A stretch of 64,000 nt of DNA from Bicyclus anynana (Eukaryota > Arthropoda > Insecta > Lepidoptera > Nymphalidae): positions 1,634,501 through 1,698,500 of the forward strand of contig NC_069094.1 of the NCBI RefSeq assembly GCF_947172395.1. Direction: 5' to 3'. The notes below the pieces were generated by a model that saw only the letters and a list, made by a program, of their open reading frames with translations, made no database searches and was not told where the DNA came from. Made by a program: the position numbers and the translations under genes. Numbering within the stretch: the first letter of the stretch is position 1; every line of letters starts with the position of its first letter. Positions 53,691 to 63,721 of the stretch are shown in pieces.

Positions 53691-54000
53691 CTCAGACCAA
53701 TTATAGAAGGACCTGTATCGCACTCATAGTCACGAACAAAATTGTCTGTCATTTTCTGAAGAAAACGAGCTTAGATTTGGTATATATCTTATACTAAACT
53801 AGAAGTTTTTGCCCGTTTTTTACACAATTCAATTACACAAAAAGGTATTTTTACGTAGCTCTAACCGACGAACACGATTACAACTATTTAACATCGATTC
53901 TATAGAGGCAGTTTTTATAATCGCATTAGATCGTTGATCATATACTTTGACAGAAAAGTAACGTCTAGCGAGGCAGGTCCTATACAATAATTGGTCTGAG
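53691..54000 (-). mobile_element. hAT-like MITE, copy 2, with 8-bp target duplication
   Basis: A 310-bp sister of the element at 161-472 in the opposite orientation, with the same CTCAGACCAATTAT termini. It is flanked by TGTTTCAG on both sides (53683-53690 and 54001-54008), a different 8-bp target from copy 1. This shows two independent insertions. Confidence 0.92.
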
Positions 54001-54008
54001 TGTTTCAG

Positions 54009-55102
54009 CGATAGCGCGTAGCATCGCTATATGTCCGTCAGAAGGGCTTTTCGCAGACAATTTGCCCTGAAAGTCGGATTAAGAGACTACAGACGAGTAA
54101 AGTAAAAAAAAACTATATCTAAAGGCCATTTCTGGGGGATAATTTAGATCATTAAATTAATTTAGGGAACACGCTGAACTTATTTGATTTCTTTTATCAC
54201 TAAGCATCGGGGAAAGATGATTTCATCTTATACTGAATTGTCACTTAACATCAGGTGAGATAGCCAACAACAACATTTCATTGAATATAAAAGTCATTAT
54301 TTAGTGTGTGTCTAATCAAAATCGGTAAAAGTTACATTGAAAAGATTCCAGATTACCATTCTAGAAACTAGCTGGTTTACTGAACTAATAGCTGGAACTT
54401 CAGTCGACTGTAGTTTGTAAAACCAGTATTTTTAGATATTTCTAGTGTATCTACTACTACTAATGTGTGTAGTTAATCGTGTATATAAATATATAAATAC
54501 ACGATTATACAAATCTAACCAAGGGCGTGTGAGAGTGTCTTGACAGGACAGGGTGGATCGTGAAGGGACCGTTTACCCTTATGAGGTACGGAACACTAAA
54601 ATGAAAGACTTGTTCACGGGACCTCACAATCTGCTAACCATTAGTGTAACAAGGCACAAACTGCTTATAATAGATCAGTGACCTAACACCGTACTAAGTT
54701 TTCGCTTTTATGAACATTTCGCCTCGACGGGCGGGCCGGGACCGCTTCCATCACGGTGAATATTTTATCACTGGTATTCGTTCCTCCCTTCTGTAGCGTT
54801 ACTTGCTCTCGCTGTTATTTAATACAAGGCAATTTGCTATGGAAATCTAATATTTAGCCGGCCGTTTTCACGTGTGCAGCCGAATACGAAAACTCCTTTA
54901 GGGGTAATAACAGTAACTGATGAAACGTTGATGTATAGGGATGGATTATTTAATTTAGTTGAGGGATGGATTTTTTTTATTCGATAAAAAATATAAATAG
55001 GGTTTTGTGGAGGTGTTTTTGATTGCAATTGACAATCAAACCTTAATTCATATTTTAACTTAGATCTATGTGCTCGAAAGTTCAACTCATTTAATAAATA
55101 GT
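54009..55102. other. Sequence with one dispersed repeat copy
   Basis: Position 54695-54805 is the second copy of the repeat at 53490 (TTTTCGCTTTTATGAACATT, CGCTTCCATCACGGTGAATA). The short frame at 54837-55085 (minus) has no known domain. Nothing else was seen. Confidence 0.45.
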
Positions 55103-55576
55103 CATCATGACTAGGTTTGAATATTATGATACATTCGGGTAAATAAGGTCAATGTTAACTAATTTATACATAAAAAGCAAAGATTGTCTGGATATTTACA
55201 AAATAAATGAGATTATAAAATTTCAAAATCTATTAAAAATCTTTTATCGTAATTAGATGAAAATTCATACAGTTTTAGCTTCCTTACATTAAATGTGACA
55301 TTTTTTAATATATGAACTATAAACATTATAGTTCATATATTAAAAAAGTAGTTTTGTTTGAGCGCACATACAAATCTAACGATCATTACATTACTTACGA
55401 CGTCATTTTGTATGGGGCGTTTTTCAGGGATCCGCGGCAGCGCCGCAAATCTGACCCTTTAAATCCCTGTAGCTCCGAAAGTAATGATCGCAGATACCCT
55501 GTTCCTTTTACAAAATTGCTTTGCTATTAGCATACTCTTAATTTGTATACAATTTAAAAAACTGTCATCATCCCTA
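55103..55576 (+). mobile_element. 0.5-kb TIR element (GGATGATGA family), copy 2
   Basis: Full-length copy running from ATGACTAGGTTTGAATATTA to AACTGTCATCATCCCTA, orientation as at 16647. Its centre contains a small unique palindrome (TGAACTATAAACATTATAGT) replacing the GCACAAATAACAAAGATATT-type segment of the other copies. It is closely similar to 59139-59651. Confidence 0.88.
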
Positions 55577-55616
55577 TTCTGTCTGTACGCGATAAAACGC
55601 TTGGCTTAGGCTTAGT

Positions 55617-55666
55617 CAAACTTGACGCATGTAAGTGCATGTAAGCACTTTTGACAAACGTCAAGT
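55617..55666. repeat. Small hairpin AAACTTGACG/CGTCAAGTTT
   Basis: Perfect 10-bp arms around a spacer holding GTAAGTGCATGTAAGCAC. Possibly a tiny MITE. Confidence 0.6.
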
Positions 55667-56466
55667 TTCACTACTTGTAGCGACTCCACCGGCTCGGTTG
55701 TTGCTGAAACGTCATTTCTATTTTTTACCCGACTACAGCGAAGCTAAAAAGAAGAGTAATGATTTTGGCAGTCTATGTATGTGTGCGTGTATGTTCCACC
55801 GTAGTGTCTAAACTACCGAACCGAATGAGGTGTCAAAAGATTCGTAATAATAGTCTGGGTAACGCAGACTATAAATTTTATCAAAATTTGTATGACGAAT
55901 TTAAACCTCAGGTTCAAACTTCGAAAAAAAAAATCAGATAATCACGTGTCTGATATCAAATAAAAGGTCTTATATTTTGTTATGCATATTGTGTATGTAT
56001 ATGAACGGCTGATAATCGAGATATCTATACATATTTTAACGCTCACATTCATAGCATTACTAGAATAGCAGCGAAGTTTTCGAAAATTCACTTTACACGC
56101 ATTCGAATAAACTAGTCACTTGAGCAACAAGGCAGTCACAATGCGAGACCTCGCCAGTTAGCCTGTTTGCCTTTCACAGGAGTCCGTATTCATGAGGGTG
56201 AAATTCAGCAGCGCTTGCTGCGTTCTCGTCTTTTGTACGGTGGAAATTTTATAAAATATTTTACATATTTCCACCGGTCGGGCGTGCCGGCGTCAAAGGC
56301 GGGGAATCCTTTTCAATTTTATCGCTGTCATTTCATAATGTGCCCATGTGTGGATGTGAAATACGTACGTGATGGTTACACCGTTAAAGTGTCATAAAAA
56401 AGCGCTGATTTTCGACCGTTCGATGATCGTTGATGGAACTCAGAGTGGGATGTTGTCGAACATGGT
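55667..56466. other. Sequence without recognised gene
   Basis: The 76-codon frame at 56167-56397 shows no known domain. No repeat was identified. Confidence 0.4.
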
Positions 56467-56633
56467 CCAGGAGGCCTATTCTGTAATGATATTTTCTATA
56501 ACTGGCAAGTTTCGAATTCACCTCTATCTCTGTCTGTCTAACATGATACTATAGATATAGAGAGCGATAGATGCGAGTTCGAAGCTCACACTGTCGAAGT
56601 GATAAAAATATCGTTACAGAATAGCCTCCTTGG
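56467..56633. mobile_element. MITE with AGGAGGCTATTCTGTAACGATA ends
   Basis: The left CCAGGAGGCCTATTCTGTAA then TGATATTTT is mirrored by AAAAATATCGTTACAGAATA and GCCTCCTTGG at the right, with inner pairing of TTTCGAATTC/GAGTTCGAAG and CTCTATCTCT/AGAGCGATAG. 167 bp, non-coding. Confidence 0.82.
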
Positions 56634-58194
56634 TTGTCGATTTTAGCTCTTGACTACGGTCTGCGTATGATACCTAGTTGCAAACTAATTTGACTTGTAA
56701 AAGTTAATTTTACACTTAGATGCCAATGATTGGTTTCTTTGTGGCATCATATCGGCGCTCTTAATTGCTTTGTGGAACTTATTTAGTAATAGAATAAACT
56801 AGGTAGACCAGATCTGATCGATTTAAAAAAATATACAATCGTATCCAAATCCTCTAGGTCTAGTATATAAAGCGAGTCATTTATATCAGCACTAGACAAA
56901 CTCTCGTTGTTGGTGTTTACTATTAACCGTTTAAAATTAGTATAAAACTGTATTCCACTAACTTATATGTACTTAGGTAGACGTGGAATACCTTGATACT
57001 TTGCTATTGACATTGACCCATTCAATTGGGACTTCCCTAATTTTGGTTAATAAACTTTTATTAGATGATGTTACACAATGGCATGATCTCAAGACTCAGG
57101 CTAACAACTGCAGAATTATCTTTTTTATTCAGACATTGTTATTTATCAATCTGAGAGACGAATTTCATTGCAATCCAGAACTTCCTCCTCGGGTCGGGCC
57201 TATCGTGTGGCTGTGAGGTAAATCACGATCATCCACAACAAGCCGATTACGAGATATGTGACTTTAAGATGCGAGTCACCATCCCTTCAATGATCATGTT
57301 ATTCTCTTGGTAGGGGTCAATAATATATTACATATTATATGAAATTCATGGCGAATCGGATAAAATTATGAGTAGCGTAAATGTAAAAATATGACAAAAA
57401 TAGAAAGCGTTTTGTCAATCATGATGAAAGGCCAACCTTTTAGTGTATACCAACCAGGTCAAACCACATACTAAATATTGTATTTCACCACAGGCTGATC
57501 AGTGAGTCGGACCGCATTCCGATACAATTCTATTTAATTACTGCACAACCAAATGTTTTACTAAACTGTATGACTATAAAATGCTGTGCTGTGCTCTGCG
57601 GCAACCCTTCGAAAAACACAAAAGTTAAAGATCAAAATTTAAGTGTCTCTAGAGAAGGGTTGCCACGAACTTAAGGGTCGGGGGACTGGAGATGTGATTC
57701 CTCATGATATCCCGTAAAATATATAAAAAAATTACGTTTTAAACTTCGACAGTTGAGGATTTTGGAAATCAGCTACCTTTAAAATAAAAGTCAAACTCCA
57801 TAATTGGCTACCGTACTAACTTATTGTAGGAGCGTGGACTGACAGACTTTCAGCCTTCATATAATGAGATATGTCTGGTAGTCGCAGTTCTAAGAGCCAG
57901 CACAGCGTAATGGCGTTATATGATTAACGATAATATAAATATTGTTTGTCATATTGCCGGCGTCGCGTTCTGGAGCGTCGCCAATAAAAGCAAGTCGAGT
58001 GTCGCGGCCGCTAAACAAATCATTTGTGCAATCGGCTGGCAAACGATAAGCGTAAGCATCTTCGCTGGCTTTGAGGGAGTGTGGTAAACATTCATTTTAT
58101 TCCCACCTGGAGATAAATGGTACAAACTTTACCTGAACCTAGTATTACGTCAGGGCAATTGTAATTTGTAGGTTCATGATCATTTATCATCATT
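56634..58194. other. Sequence with one hairpin; GC patch
   Basis: CGGCAACCCTTC at 57599 and GAAGGGTTGCC at 57654 form a stem of about 11 bp. A GC-rich patch at 57955-58015 (TGCCGGCGTCGCGTTCTGGA, GTGTCGCGGCCGC) stands out and could be a conserved regulatory site. No gene was recognised. Confidence 0.45.
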
Positions 58195-58560
58195 AACAGT
58201 CTACTACTGGGCTAGGCACCCCTCCTTATAGGAGAGGGGATACGGAACGCTGCTCCGCTGGCAGACGTGGGGTGATAATTCGTTAACAACCACTATTGGA
58301 TGTGTTTATGATAATAATGACAAGGCCCGGCGGCTTATGGTAGGTGTCCACAGGTCCGCTTCGTACGCGTCGGACGCATCGCATCAAACGGATTTTTAAT
58401 TTTACGGTAGATAAAATCCGTACGATGCGGATTAGTGGACGCACGTATAAGAATCTCTATACAAAGATTACTAAAATCCGTTTAATGCGATGCGTATGAT
58501 GCGGATCTCTGCACTCCTACGTTTAATGTACTCTCCGAGGCACGTGAATGTAACACAAAT
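58195..58560 (-). mobile_element. SINE family 5 (minus) interrupted by palindromic MITE
   Basis: The tail side runs from TCATCATTAACAGTCTACTA through CTCCTTATAGGAGAGGGGAT and GATAATAATGACAAGGCCCG to CGGCTTATGG. The expected continuation CTCTCCGAGGCACG appears only after 58523, so the MITE sequence at 58335-58522 sits inside it. Confidence 0.55.
58335..58450 (-). mobile_element. Palindromic MITE, GTCCAC/GTGGAC family, copy 2
   Basis: It runs from TTATGGTAGGTGTCCACAGG to ATTAGTGGACGCACGTATAA, with the shared centre ATTTTACGGTAGATAAAATC. A further half copy (AAATCCGTTTAATGCGATGC to GATGCGGATCTCTGCAC) follows at 58474-58522. Confidence 0.7.
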
Positions 58561-58569
58561 TACACAATC

Positions 58570-58916
58570 AACTCAGCCCATTTTAAAGCTAATCCCCTAA
58601 CCTAACCCCTTTTTATACGAGAGGGGATATGGCGTTTCGATCCAAAGCGTTCCAATACTTAGGGTGGCAATGTGAAATTCTATAACGACTACTATCAGAT
58701 GTTTTTATGATATTGACCGGGACCGACGATTTTACTTAGGTAGTCACCGAGAGAATAGCACCATAAAATTTTTAACTAAGGTCTAAAAATTTAACCGAAA
58801 ATTTCTTATTAAAAAGAAAAGCTCAATATCTCGTAGTCAACTAAAGACCCCGTGATCTGAAGTCACACAGACTGACCAAAGGATCTACGAGGTAGTAAAT
58901 GTAGGTTCTGTAGAAA
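58570..58916 (-). mobile_element. SINE family 5, long copy (minus)
   Basis: It starts CTCAGCCCATTTTAAAGCTA with CGAGAGGGGATATGG, passes TATTGACCGGGACCGACGAT, and ends with the reversed head (AGACTGACCAAAGGATCTAC then GAGG), giving an A-box-like GGTCAGTCTG on the minus strand. Confidence 0.6.
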
Positions 58917-59138
58917 CAAGTGAGGGAACACTAGTTTCGGCGACAATTTGTAAGTCCTTCCTGCTACTGCTTCAAGGGCCCAAAACTCTAATAAAACAAA
59001 GCTGTATAACCCAAAAGTTTTCGAAGTTTATTACAGTTTTAAGTGGATAGTTGGCACAAACAATTTATGGGCACATCTTTTAGGTCTGTGTTTTCTTACA
59101 ATATAAATTAAATTTTGTGAACATTCGTAACATTCGTA
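58917..59138. other. Short AT-rich spacer
   Basis: Nothing recognised. CATTCGTAA is repeated twice directly before the next element. Confidence 0.4.
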
Positions 59139-59651
59139 ACAATAGGGATGATGACAGTTTTTTTTAATTGTATATAAATTAAGAGTATACTAATAGTAAA
59201 GCAATTTTGTAAAAGGAACAGGGTATCTGCGATCATTACTTTCGGAGCTACAGAGATTTAAAGAGTCAGATTTGCGGCGCTACCGCGGATCCCTGAAAAA
59301 CGCCCCATACAAAATGGCTCGAAATAATGACGTCATAGACAATGTAATGATCGTTAGATTTGTATGCGCGTTCAAACAAAATTACTAATATCTTTGTTAT
59401 TTGTGCGTTTATGCTTATAGTTCATATATTAAAAAATTTCACATTTAATGTAAGGAAGCTAAAACTGTATGAATTTTCATCTAATTACGACAAAAGATTT
59501 TTAATAGATTTTGAAATTTTATAATCTCATTTATTTTGCAAATATGCAGTCAATCTTTGCTTTTTATGTATAAATTAGTTAACATTGACCTTATTCACCC
59601 GAATGTATCATAAAAATCAATATATTCAAACCTAGTCATCATCCCCATTGT
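59139..59651 (-). mobile_element. 0.5-kb TIR element (GGATGATGA family), copy 3
   Basis: The best-preserved copy, 513 bp. The left end ACAATAGGGATGATGAC and the right end GTCATCATCCCCATTGT are inverted with one mismatch. Orientation is opposite to 55103 and 16647. Transposon superfamily cannot be assigned: the ACAAT/ATTGT edge could be part of the inverted ends. No coding. Confidence 0.9.
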
Positions 59652-60249
59652 ATCTTAAGCTTCTAAAACGAAATTAGGTTTCACTTGAGCTCATCGAACG
59701 AACATACAAAATCAAAGAAAACACCTATAGTTCCGTAACTTTCTTCCTGTAATGGTAAACTTAGACAGGAAATTAAAATAGCATATAGGCAATTTTGGGT
59801 AGTTATGACGTCACGACTTTATACTTGAAAAACTAAAAATAACTGCAAACTGAAACATTTTGTAGCGTCTAAATATATTAAGAAACATCGAGTAAATAGA
59901 TCAATTTAGAATAATACAGTAATCATTTAGTTAATACAGGAAGAAGTTAGTTTAAACAGTAAGAAGTTGCTTTTAACATGACGCCGTGAACGAGTTTCGC
60001 GAAAAAGCGAGATGACCAAGCAAAGAGATACAAAAAAATTACTGGTCCAACAAATTATATATTTAACAATACGTGTAAACGACATTGATATGGAGCAATA
60101 TGAATCAATATTGCCGAAACAATTGATTTTTATTGATATCAGTCCAGATTGCTCCACTAATTGTTCCTCTTTGATCCATAGAATTATAAGTTATAGCAAT
60201 AATAGTGCTCCATTTCACCGTTACGATAGGATAGATCGAAATTGATAAG
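59652..60249. other. Sequence before LINE tail; short frame of unknown nature
   Basis: The frame at 60012-60245 (77 codons, including LLVQQIIYLTIRVNDIDMEQ) ends eight bases before the start of the LINE 3' tail. It may be a decayed end of that LINE's ORF or chance; I do not recognise it. Confidence 0.35.
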
Positions 60250-60392
60250 TTGAGTTTCTTGCCGGTTTCTTCTCAGCAGAACCTGCCTTCCGAACCGTGG
60301 TAGAATCTTTACAAATAGTCAACTTACGTGTCCAAAGTGCTTGTAAACTGAGCCTACTTGAAATAAATGATTTTGATTTTTGATTTTGATAT
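60250..60392 (+). mobile_element. Non-LTR retrotransposon 3' UTR, type A
   Basis: TGAGTTTCTTGCCGGTTTCT, CAGCAGAACCTGCCTTCCGA, ACCGTGGTAGAATCTTTAC, then CTTGTAAACTGAGCCTACTT and a GAAATAAATGATTTTGATTT tail. This is a 3' UTR of a type common in Lepidoptera, probably of the Jockey/CR1 assemblage (inference). The same tail is doubled head to head at 27613-27728. Confidence 0.75.
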
Positions 60393-60807
60393 TATAAGAA
60401 AAAAGTTAAGGCTATTTTTTACTTAAGACACAGTAAAAAATACCGTGTTTTACAGTTACAGAGAACAAATCGCTTTGTTTACTTAATACAATTTTCTCCA
60501 AAACGACTGCACGTTTGGGAAACTGCAAATCTCATAGTAAGGGTTTACTGCATAGTTGGGCATTAATCTCTCCCATTACCCCCTTCCCTCCAACTAAGAC
60601 GGGGTTTGTTAAAATGGTAAACGTTAACCCGGGACGTTTGTTCAGCTGTGCCCCGTCGCCCTGTCTGTCCGTCCCGCTCCGCCCGGGGCATACGCTTTTT
60701 ATTAGAGATCGTAAAGTGCTTATTCTAACGACTTCTCGTAACATGTTGTCTAATTTCGTATCTAGCTTTCATTTTGTTCTTTCTGTCACTGTCTATACAT
60801 TATAAAA
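60393..60807. other. Sequence with two overlapping short frames
   Basis: Frames at 60515-60805 (plus) and 60532-60744 (minus) are both open because of a GC-rich patch (CTCCGCCCGGGGCATACG). I recognise no protein on either strand. Confidence 0.35.
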
Positions 60808-61000
60808 CTAGCTCCGCAGATTCACCCACATAGTTCCCGTTTCCGTAATAATTCGGAGATAAAGTATAGCCTATGACACTTGAAATTAGCGTGGCTTTAT
60901 AATGGTAAAATAATTCCATAAAATCGGTTCAGTAGATTCAGAGATTACTTACCCCCTACAACACCACAAACTTTACCCTCTTTATAGTATTAGTAATAGA
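60808..61000 (-). mobile_element. Short Helitron, divergent subfamily (minus)
   Basis: On the minus strand it starts TCTATTACTAATACTATAAA, then GAGGGTAAAGTTTGTGGTGT, AACCGATTTTATGGAATTAT and CGGAAACGGGAACTATGTGG, ending GTGAATCTGCGGAGCTAG. The 3' side abuts A (T on the minus strand) as expected; the base before the 5' TC is T rather than A. Confidence 0.8.
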
Positions 61001-61141
61001 AATCCTAGATCCTTTCTAAATAAATAAATTCTCATTATCCAACACTAAAATAACTTATCATTTAGATCCAGTAATTTCAGTGATTATAGCGTTTAACGAA
61101 ACAACCTCTTTAGCTTTATAATATCCGTATATGGTTGGGTT

Positions 61142-61463
61142 GGGTAACCTTTGGATCTACTAAACTTATTTTGAAAATTCTGTTTCCACTAGAAAGCCAC
61201 GTGTTTGTGAATGTCTATAGCTTAGCAATTTCGTTGATGACGCTCTCATGGATATGCGGGCGACCAGGGGTTAGGACGCGCGAGGCAGAGGGAAGGACTG
61301 CGCGGGTAAGAAGTCGTGCGCGCGGGGCATCGCTTCCCCCTCCCGACCCGCGCAGACCATCGGGAATGTTACGAACGAGTTTGCCAAGCTATAGGCTATA
61401 TTTTATTCGCGTATTCTCACGTGAACGGGAACTACGCGGTTGAAACCGCGGGGCATCGGCTAG
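61142..61463 (+). mobile_element. Helitron of the same subfamily with a MITE inside
   Basis: GGTAACCTTTGGATCTACTA, TTTTGAAAATTCTGTTTCCA and AGAAAGCCACGTG form the 5' part. After the MITE come TATTCTCACGTGAACGGGAA and GCGGGGCATCGGCTAG with T following. The 5' TC end is not visible; instead a reversed Helitron start (AGCTTTATAATATCCGTATA) abuts at 61109. Confidence 0.7.
61216..61393 (+). mobile_element. GC-rich MITE, family TAGCTTGGC, nested copy
   Basis: The left TATAGCTTAGCAATTTCGTT is mirrored by AACGAGTTTGCCAAGCTATA at the right. The interior GCGCGGGGCATCGCTTCCCC and CCCGACCCGCGCAGACCATC matches 1082-1264. It interrupts the Helitron and is therefore younger. Confidence 0.78.
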
Positions 61464-61911
61464 TCTGACATAAGGCTAATGTAACCACACACCTACTAGA
61501 GTTATAAAAGCAGAATGTAATCCATAACATTATGCTATACAACATCGGCCGTGCTCGTCGCCGATCAATCAGCTTTTAATCAATACCCACCAAGTTTCCA
61601 CCGGCAGCATAGATTGTGTTAATACAAAAGTTTACACAAACTTTGTAAAGCTTTGGGATTACATGCCAAAGTTACTTACTTACTTAATTATTTATTATTC
61701 ATGTGCCTCTATTTTGCGAAGACTTTAGTCACGGCTGTAGTAGTAGCTGGTAGTGCACCAACAACCGTTCTAGTGTTTTTAAAACGAATAGCGAATGTTA
61801 GTTAGTTCTTAAGCTCTTGAACAAGAAACTATCATGCTTATTTTTTATCTCATGATAAATGATGGCTTTCAATATTACGTATATTGAAAGCCGCGACTAT
61901 ACTTAAAAGTC
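61464..61911. other. AT-rich sequence, nothing recognised
   Basis: Only the short hairpin TCAATATTACGTATATTGA at 61869-61887 was noted. Confidence 0.4.
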
Positions 61912-62040
61912 AAAATGTATTTATTTCAATTAGGCTTAGTTTACAAGAACTTTTGAAACGTCAGTAGGTAATATTATTAGATAATGGTGATAATTAGTCG
62001 GAAACTTAAAAAGTTACCGAAGGTTCCAAAGTCGCCTTGG
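61912..62040 (-). mobile_element. Non-LTR retrotransposon 3' end, type B (minus)
   Basis: On the minus strand: TTTGGAACCTTCGGTAACTT, TTAAGTTTCCGACTAATTAT, CACCATTATC, and finally CTTGTAAACTAAGCCTAATT followed by GAAATAAATACATTTTGAC. Same order as 21146-21275. Confidence 0.7.
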
Positions 62041-62429
62041 TCCGAGAAGAGCCTATAACAAACTCAACTAGGGTTTATATTACTTATAAAATATAATTAG
62101 TCAGTCATATATGACTAATAACCCACCGTGCATTGTTTAGTTATATTTAACTCGAAAGGATTAGGTAGCGTTTTTATGACCACTCCCAGGTTTGAATTAC
62201 TCCGACACCTCGAACAATTATTATGGTTATATTTCAACCATTCTACACAAAATCTCAAAAACTTATATATACATAAACCTTCTTAATAAATCACTATCAA
62301 TTGGAGAAAATCGCATGAAAATCCGTTTAGTATTTTTTGAGTACGTGACCATCCGTCCATCCAGTGAGTAGGGAAGTGACTTCAAAGTAGCAAGCAGCCA
62401 GAGTGAGAACTTTGGCTGCTTAAAACATT
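62041..62429. other. AT-rich sequence, nothing recognised
   Basis: No coding signal or repeat was identified. Confidence 0.4.
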
Positions 62430-62565
62430 CTGAACATTCAAATATAAAACCATACCGAAACTGAACATATCCATGTTCGTCACACGTATTTTTTCCAGCT
62501 GTGGAAATCAAACCCACGACCTTTGGACACAGATGATAGAGTCAGCAGCCACTGCGTAACTACTA
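62430..62565 (-). mobile_element. tRNA-derived SINE, family 3 (minus)
   Basis: On the minus strand AGTTACGCAGTGGCTGCTGA gives the A-box region, CGTGGGTTTGATTTCCACAG the B-box, followed by CTGGAAAAAATACGTGTGAC and GAACATGGATATG. The arrangement matches 40090-40420, though divergent. Confidence 0.65.
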
Positions 62566-62947
62566 TTACTCCTAAATTCTTAGTAATTTGGGAATACAAT
62601 TGCGGTGAATGGATAAGTCGTTTACCTGGTTGGAAATATTTTAATATCACGGCCACGTTTATAAACCCGCATGTACAGGGGGTTCAGAATAAGCGCAGGT
62701 GGAGAGCAAAGCCGCAATAATTAATGGCGTGCTCGGCGCAACACGGAAATAACCGAAACAACGTAGAGCAACATCTCGCATAGATTTAACTTTGGTTGTT
62801 GTGTTACCTACGTGTATTATACAGGGTGTTCGGGTAAACGAGCACTGTGCTCTCGACCGGAAAAATGTAGTGTTGCGTGGATTAACTTTAACTACTCGTA
62901 ACTCAGTTGATACACTGGAAATTGATATTTCTATCTATCTACCCGTA

Positions 62948-63090
62948 TAAGCGGGCGCAGTCCCTTAATTCCCGTGAGGATATGGGTATTTAAACATACC
63001 CTACATTACTCGCTGATAATGTAGCTTTCCATTGGTGATAGAATGGTTTTAATTCAACGGCTTAGCTATTTAAGTGTGACAAACAATTTT
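62948..63090 (-). mobile_element. Helitron-related fragment (minus)
   Basis: AATTCCCGTGAGGATATGGG, ACATTACTCGCTGATAATGT and TTGGTGATAGAATGGTTTTA follow the block order of 23437-23572. Termini are lost. Confidence 0.5.
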
Positions 63091-63104
63091 TATCGTTATT
63101 ATTA

Positions 63105-63352
63105 TCAGCCTGTTTGAATAGCTCACAACTGGGCCAGGCTTCCCTAGGAGAGAGGTAGAGCTTCGACCCACCACGATGCTTCGATACGGAATAATGTTTT
63201 GACTCACTAACATGAACTTCCCACATCCTCGCTGATATTGTGAATTTTTTTTTAAAAAAAGCTCGATATTTTAAAGCCTGATCTGGAAGTCGACCTTAGG
63301 ATTTCATGATCCGAAGCTACACAGGCTAACAACTGAAGCAACGAGTCAGTTC
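63105..63352 (-). mobile_element. SINE family 5 (minus)
   Basis: It begins TATCAGCCTGTTTGAATAGC with CTGGGCCAGGCTTCCCTAGG (tail side) and contains AGCTCGATATTTTAAAGCCT. It ends with the reversed tRNA-like head (GGCTAACAACTGAAGCAACG then AGTCAGT). Confidence 0.65.
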
Positions 63353-63721
63353 AGTAGTGTTTGTTTCCTCATAATAGTTATTGTTACAATATTGTATACA
63401 ATAGTTATTGTTCATTTTGTTTTCACCACGGCTTTATCTTTACAATCGTGATTCCATTTAGACAACATTGTCAAATAGGTACTAGCAATGTGACGATGAT
63501 GTCTGTGATCATAGACTATTGTCTATGCGAGTTTTCTATAATAATAATAATAGAATGGAATTCGTAGTTTGACTAATTTGGTTGAAAGCCTCAATAGTTC
63601 CAGTTCCACGGATAAGAGGTCAGTCACTTACCGAGTGGTTATTTAGTGGTTTGTTCCCCGTCCAAGCATCTTTACGCCTATTTGGAAGGTAAAAGGTAAC
63701 ATTGTACATGTTTAAAGGTAA
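63353..63721. other. AT-rich sequence, nothing recognised
   Basis: Short AATAAT repeats near 63541; no gene. Confidence 0.4.

Noticed and set aside
60012..60245. Host gene upstream of a LINE tail
   Set aside because: The 77-codon frame has no known domain and ends just before the LINE 3' UTR; a decayed LINE or chance is likelier.
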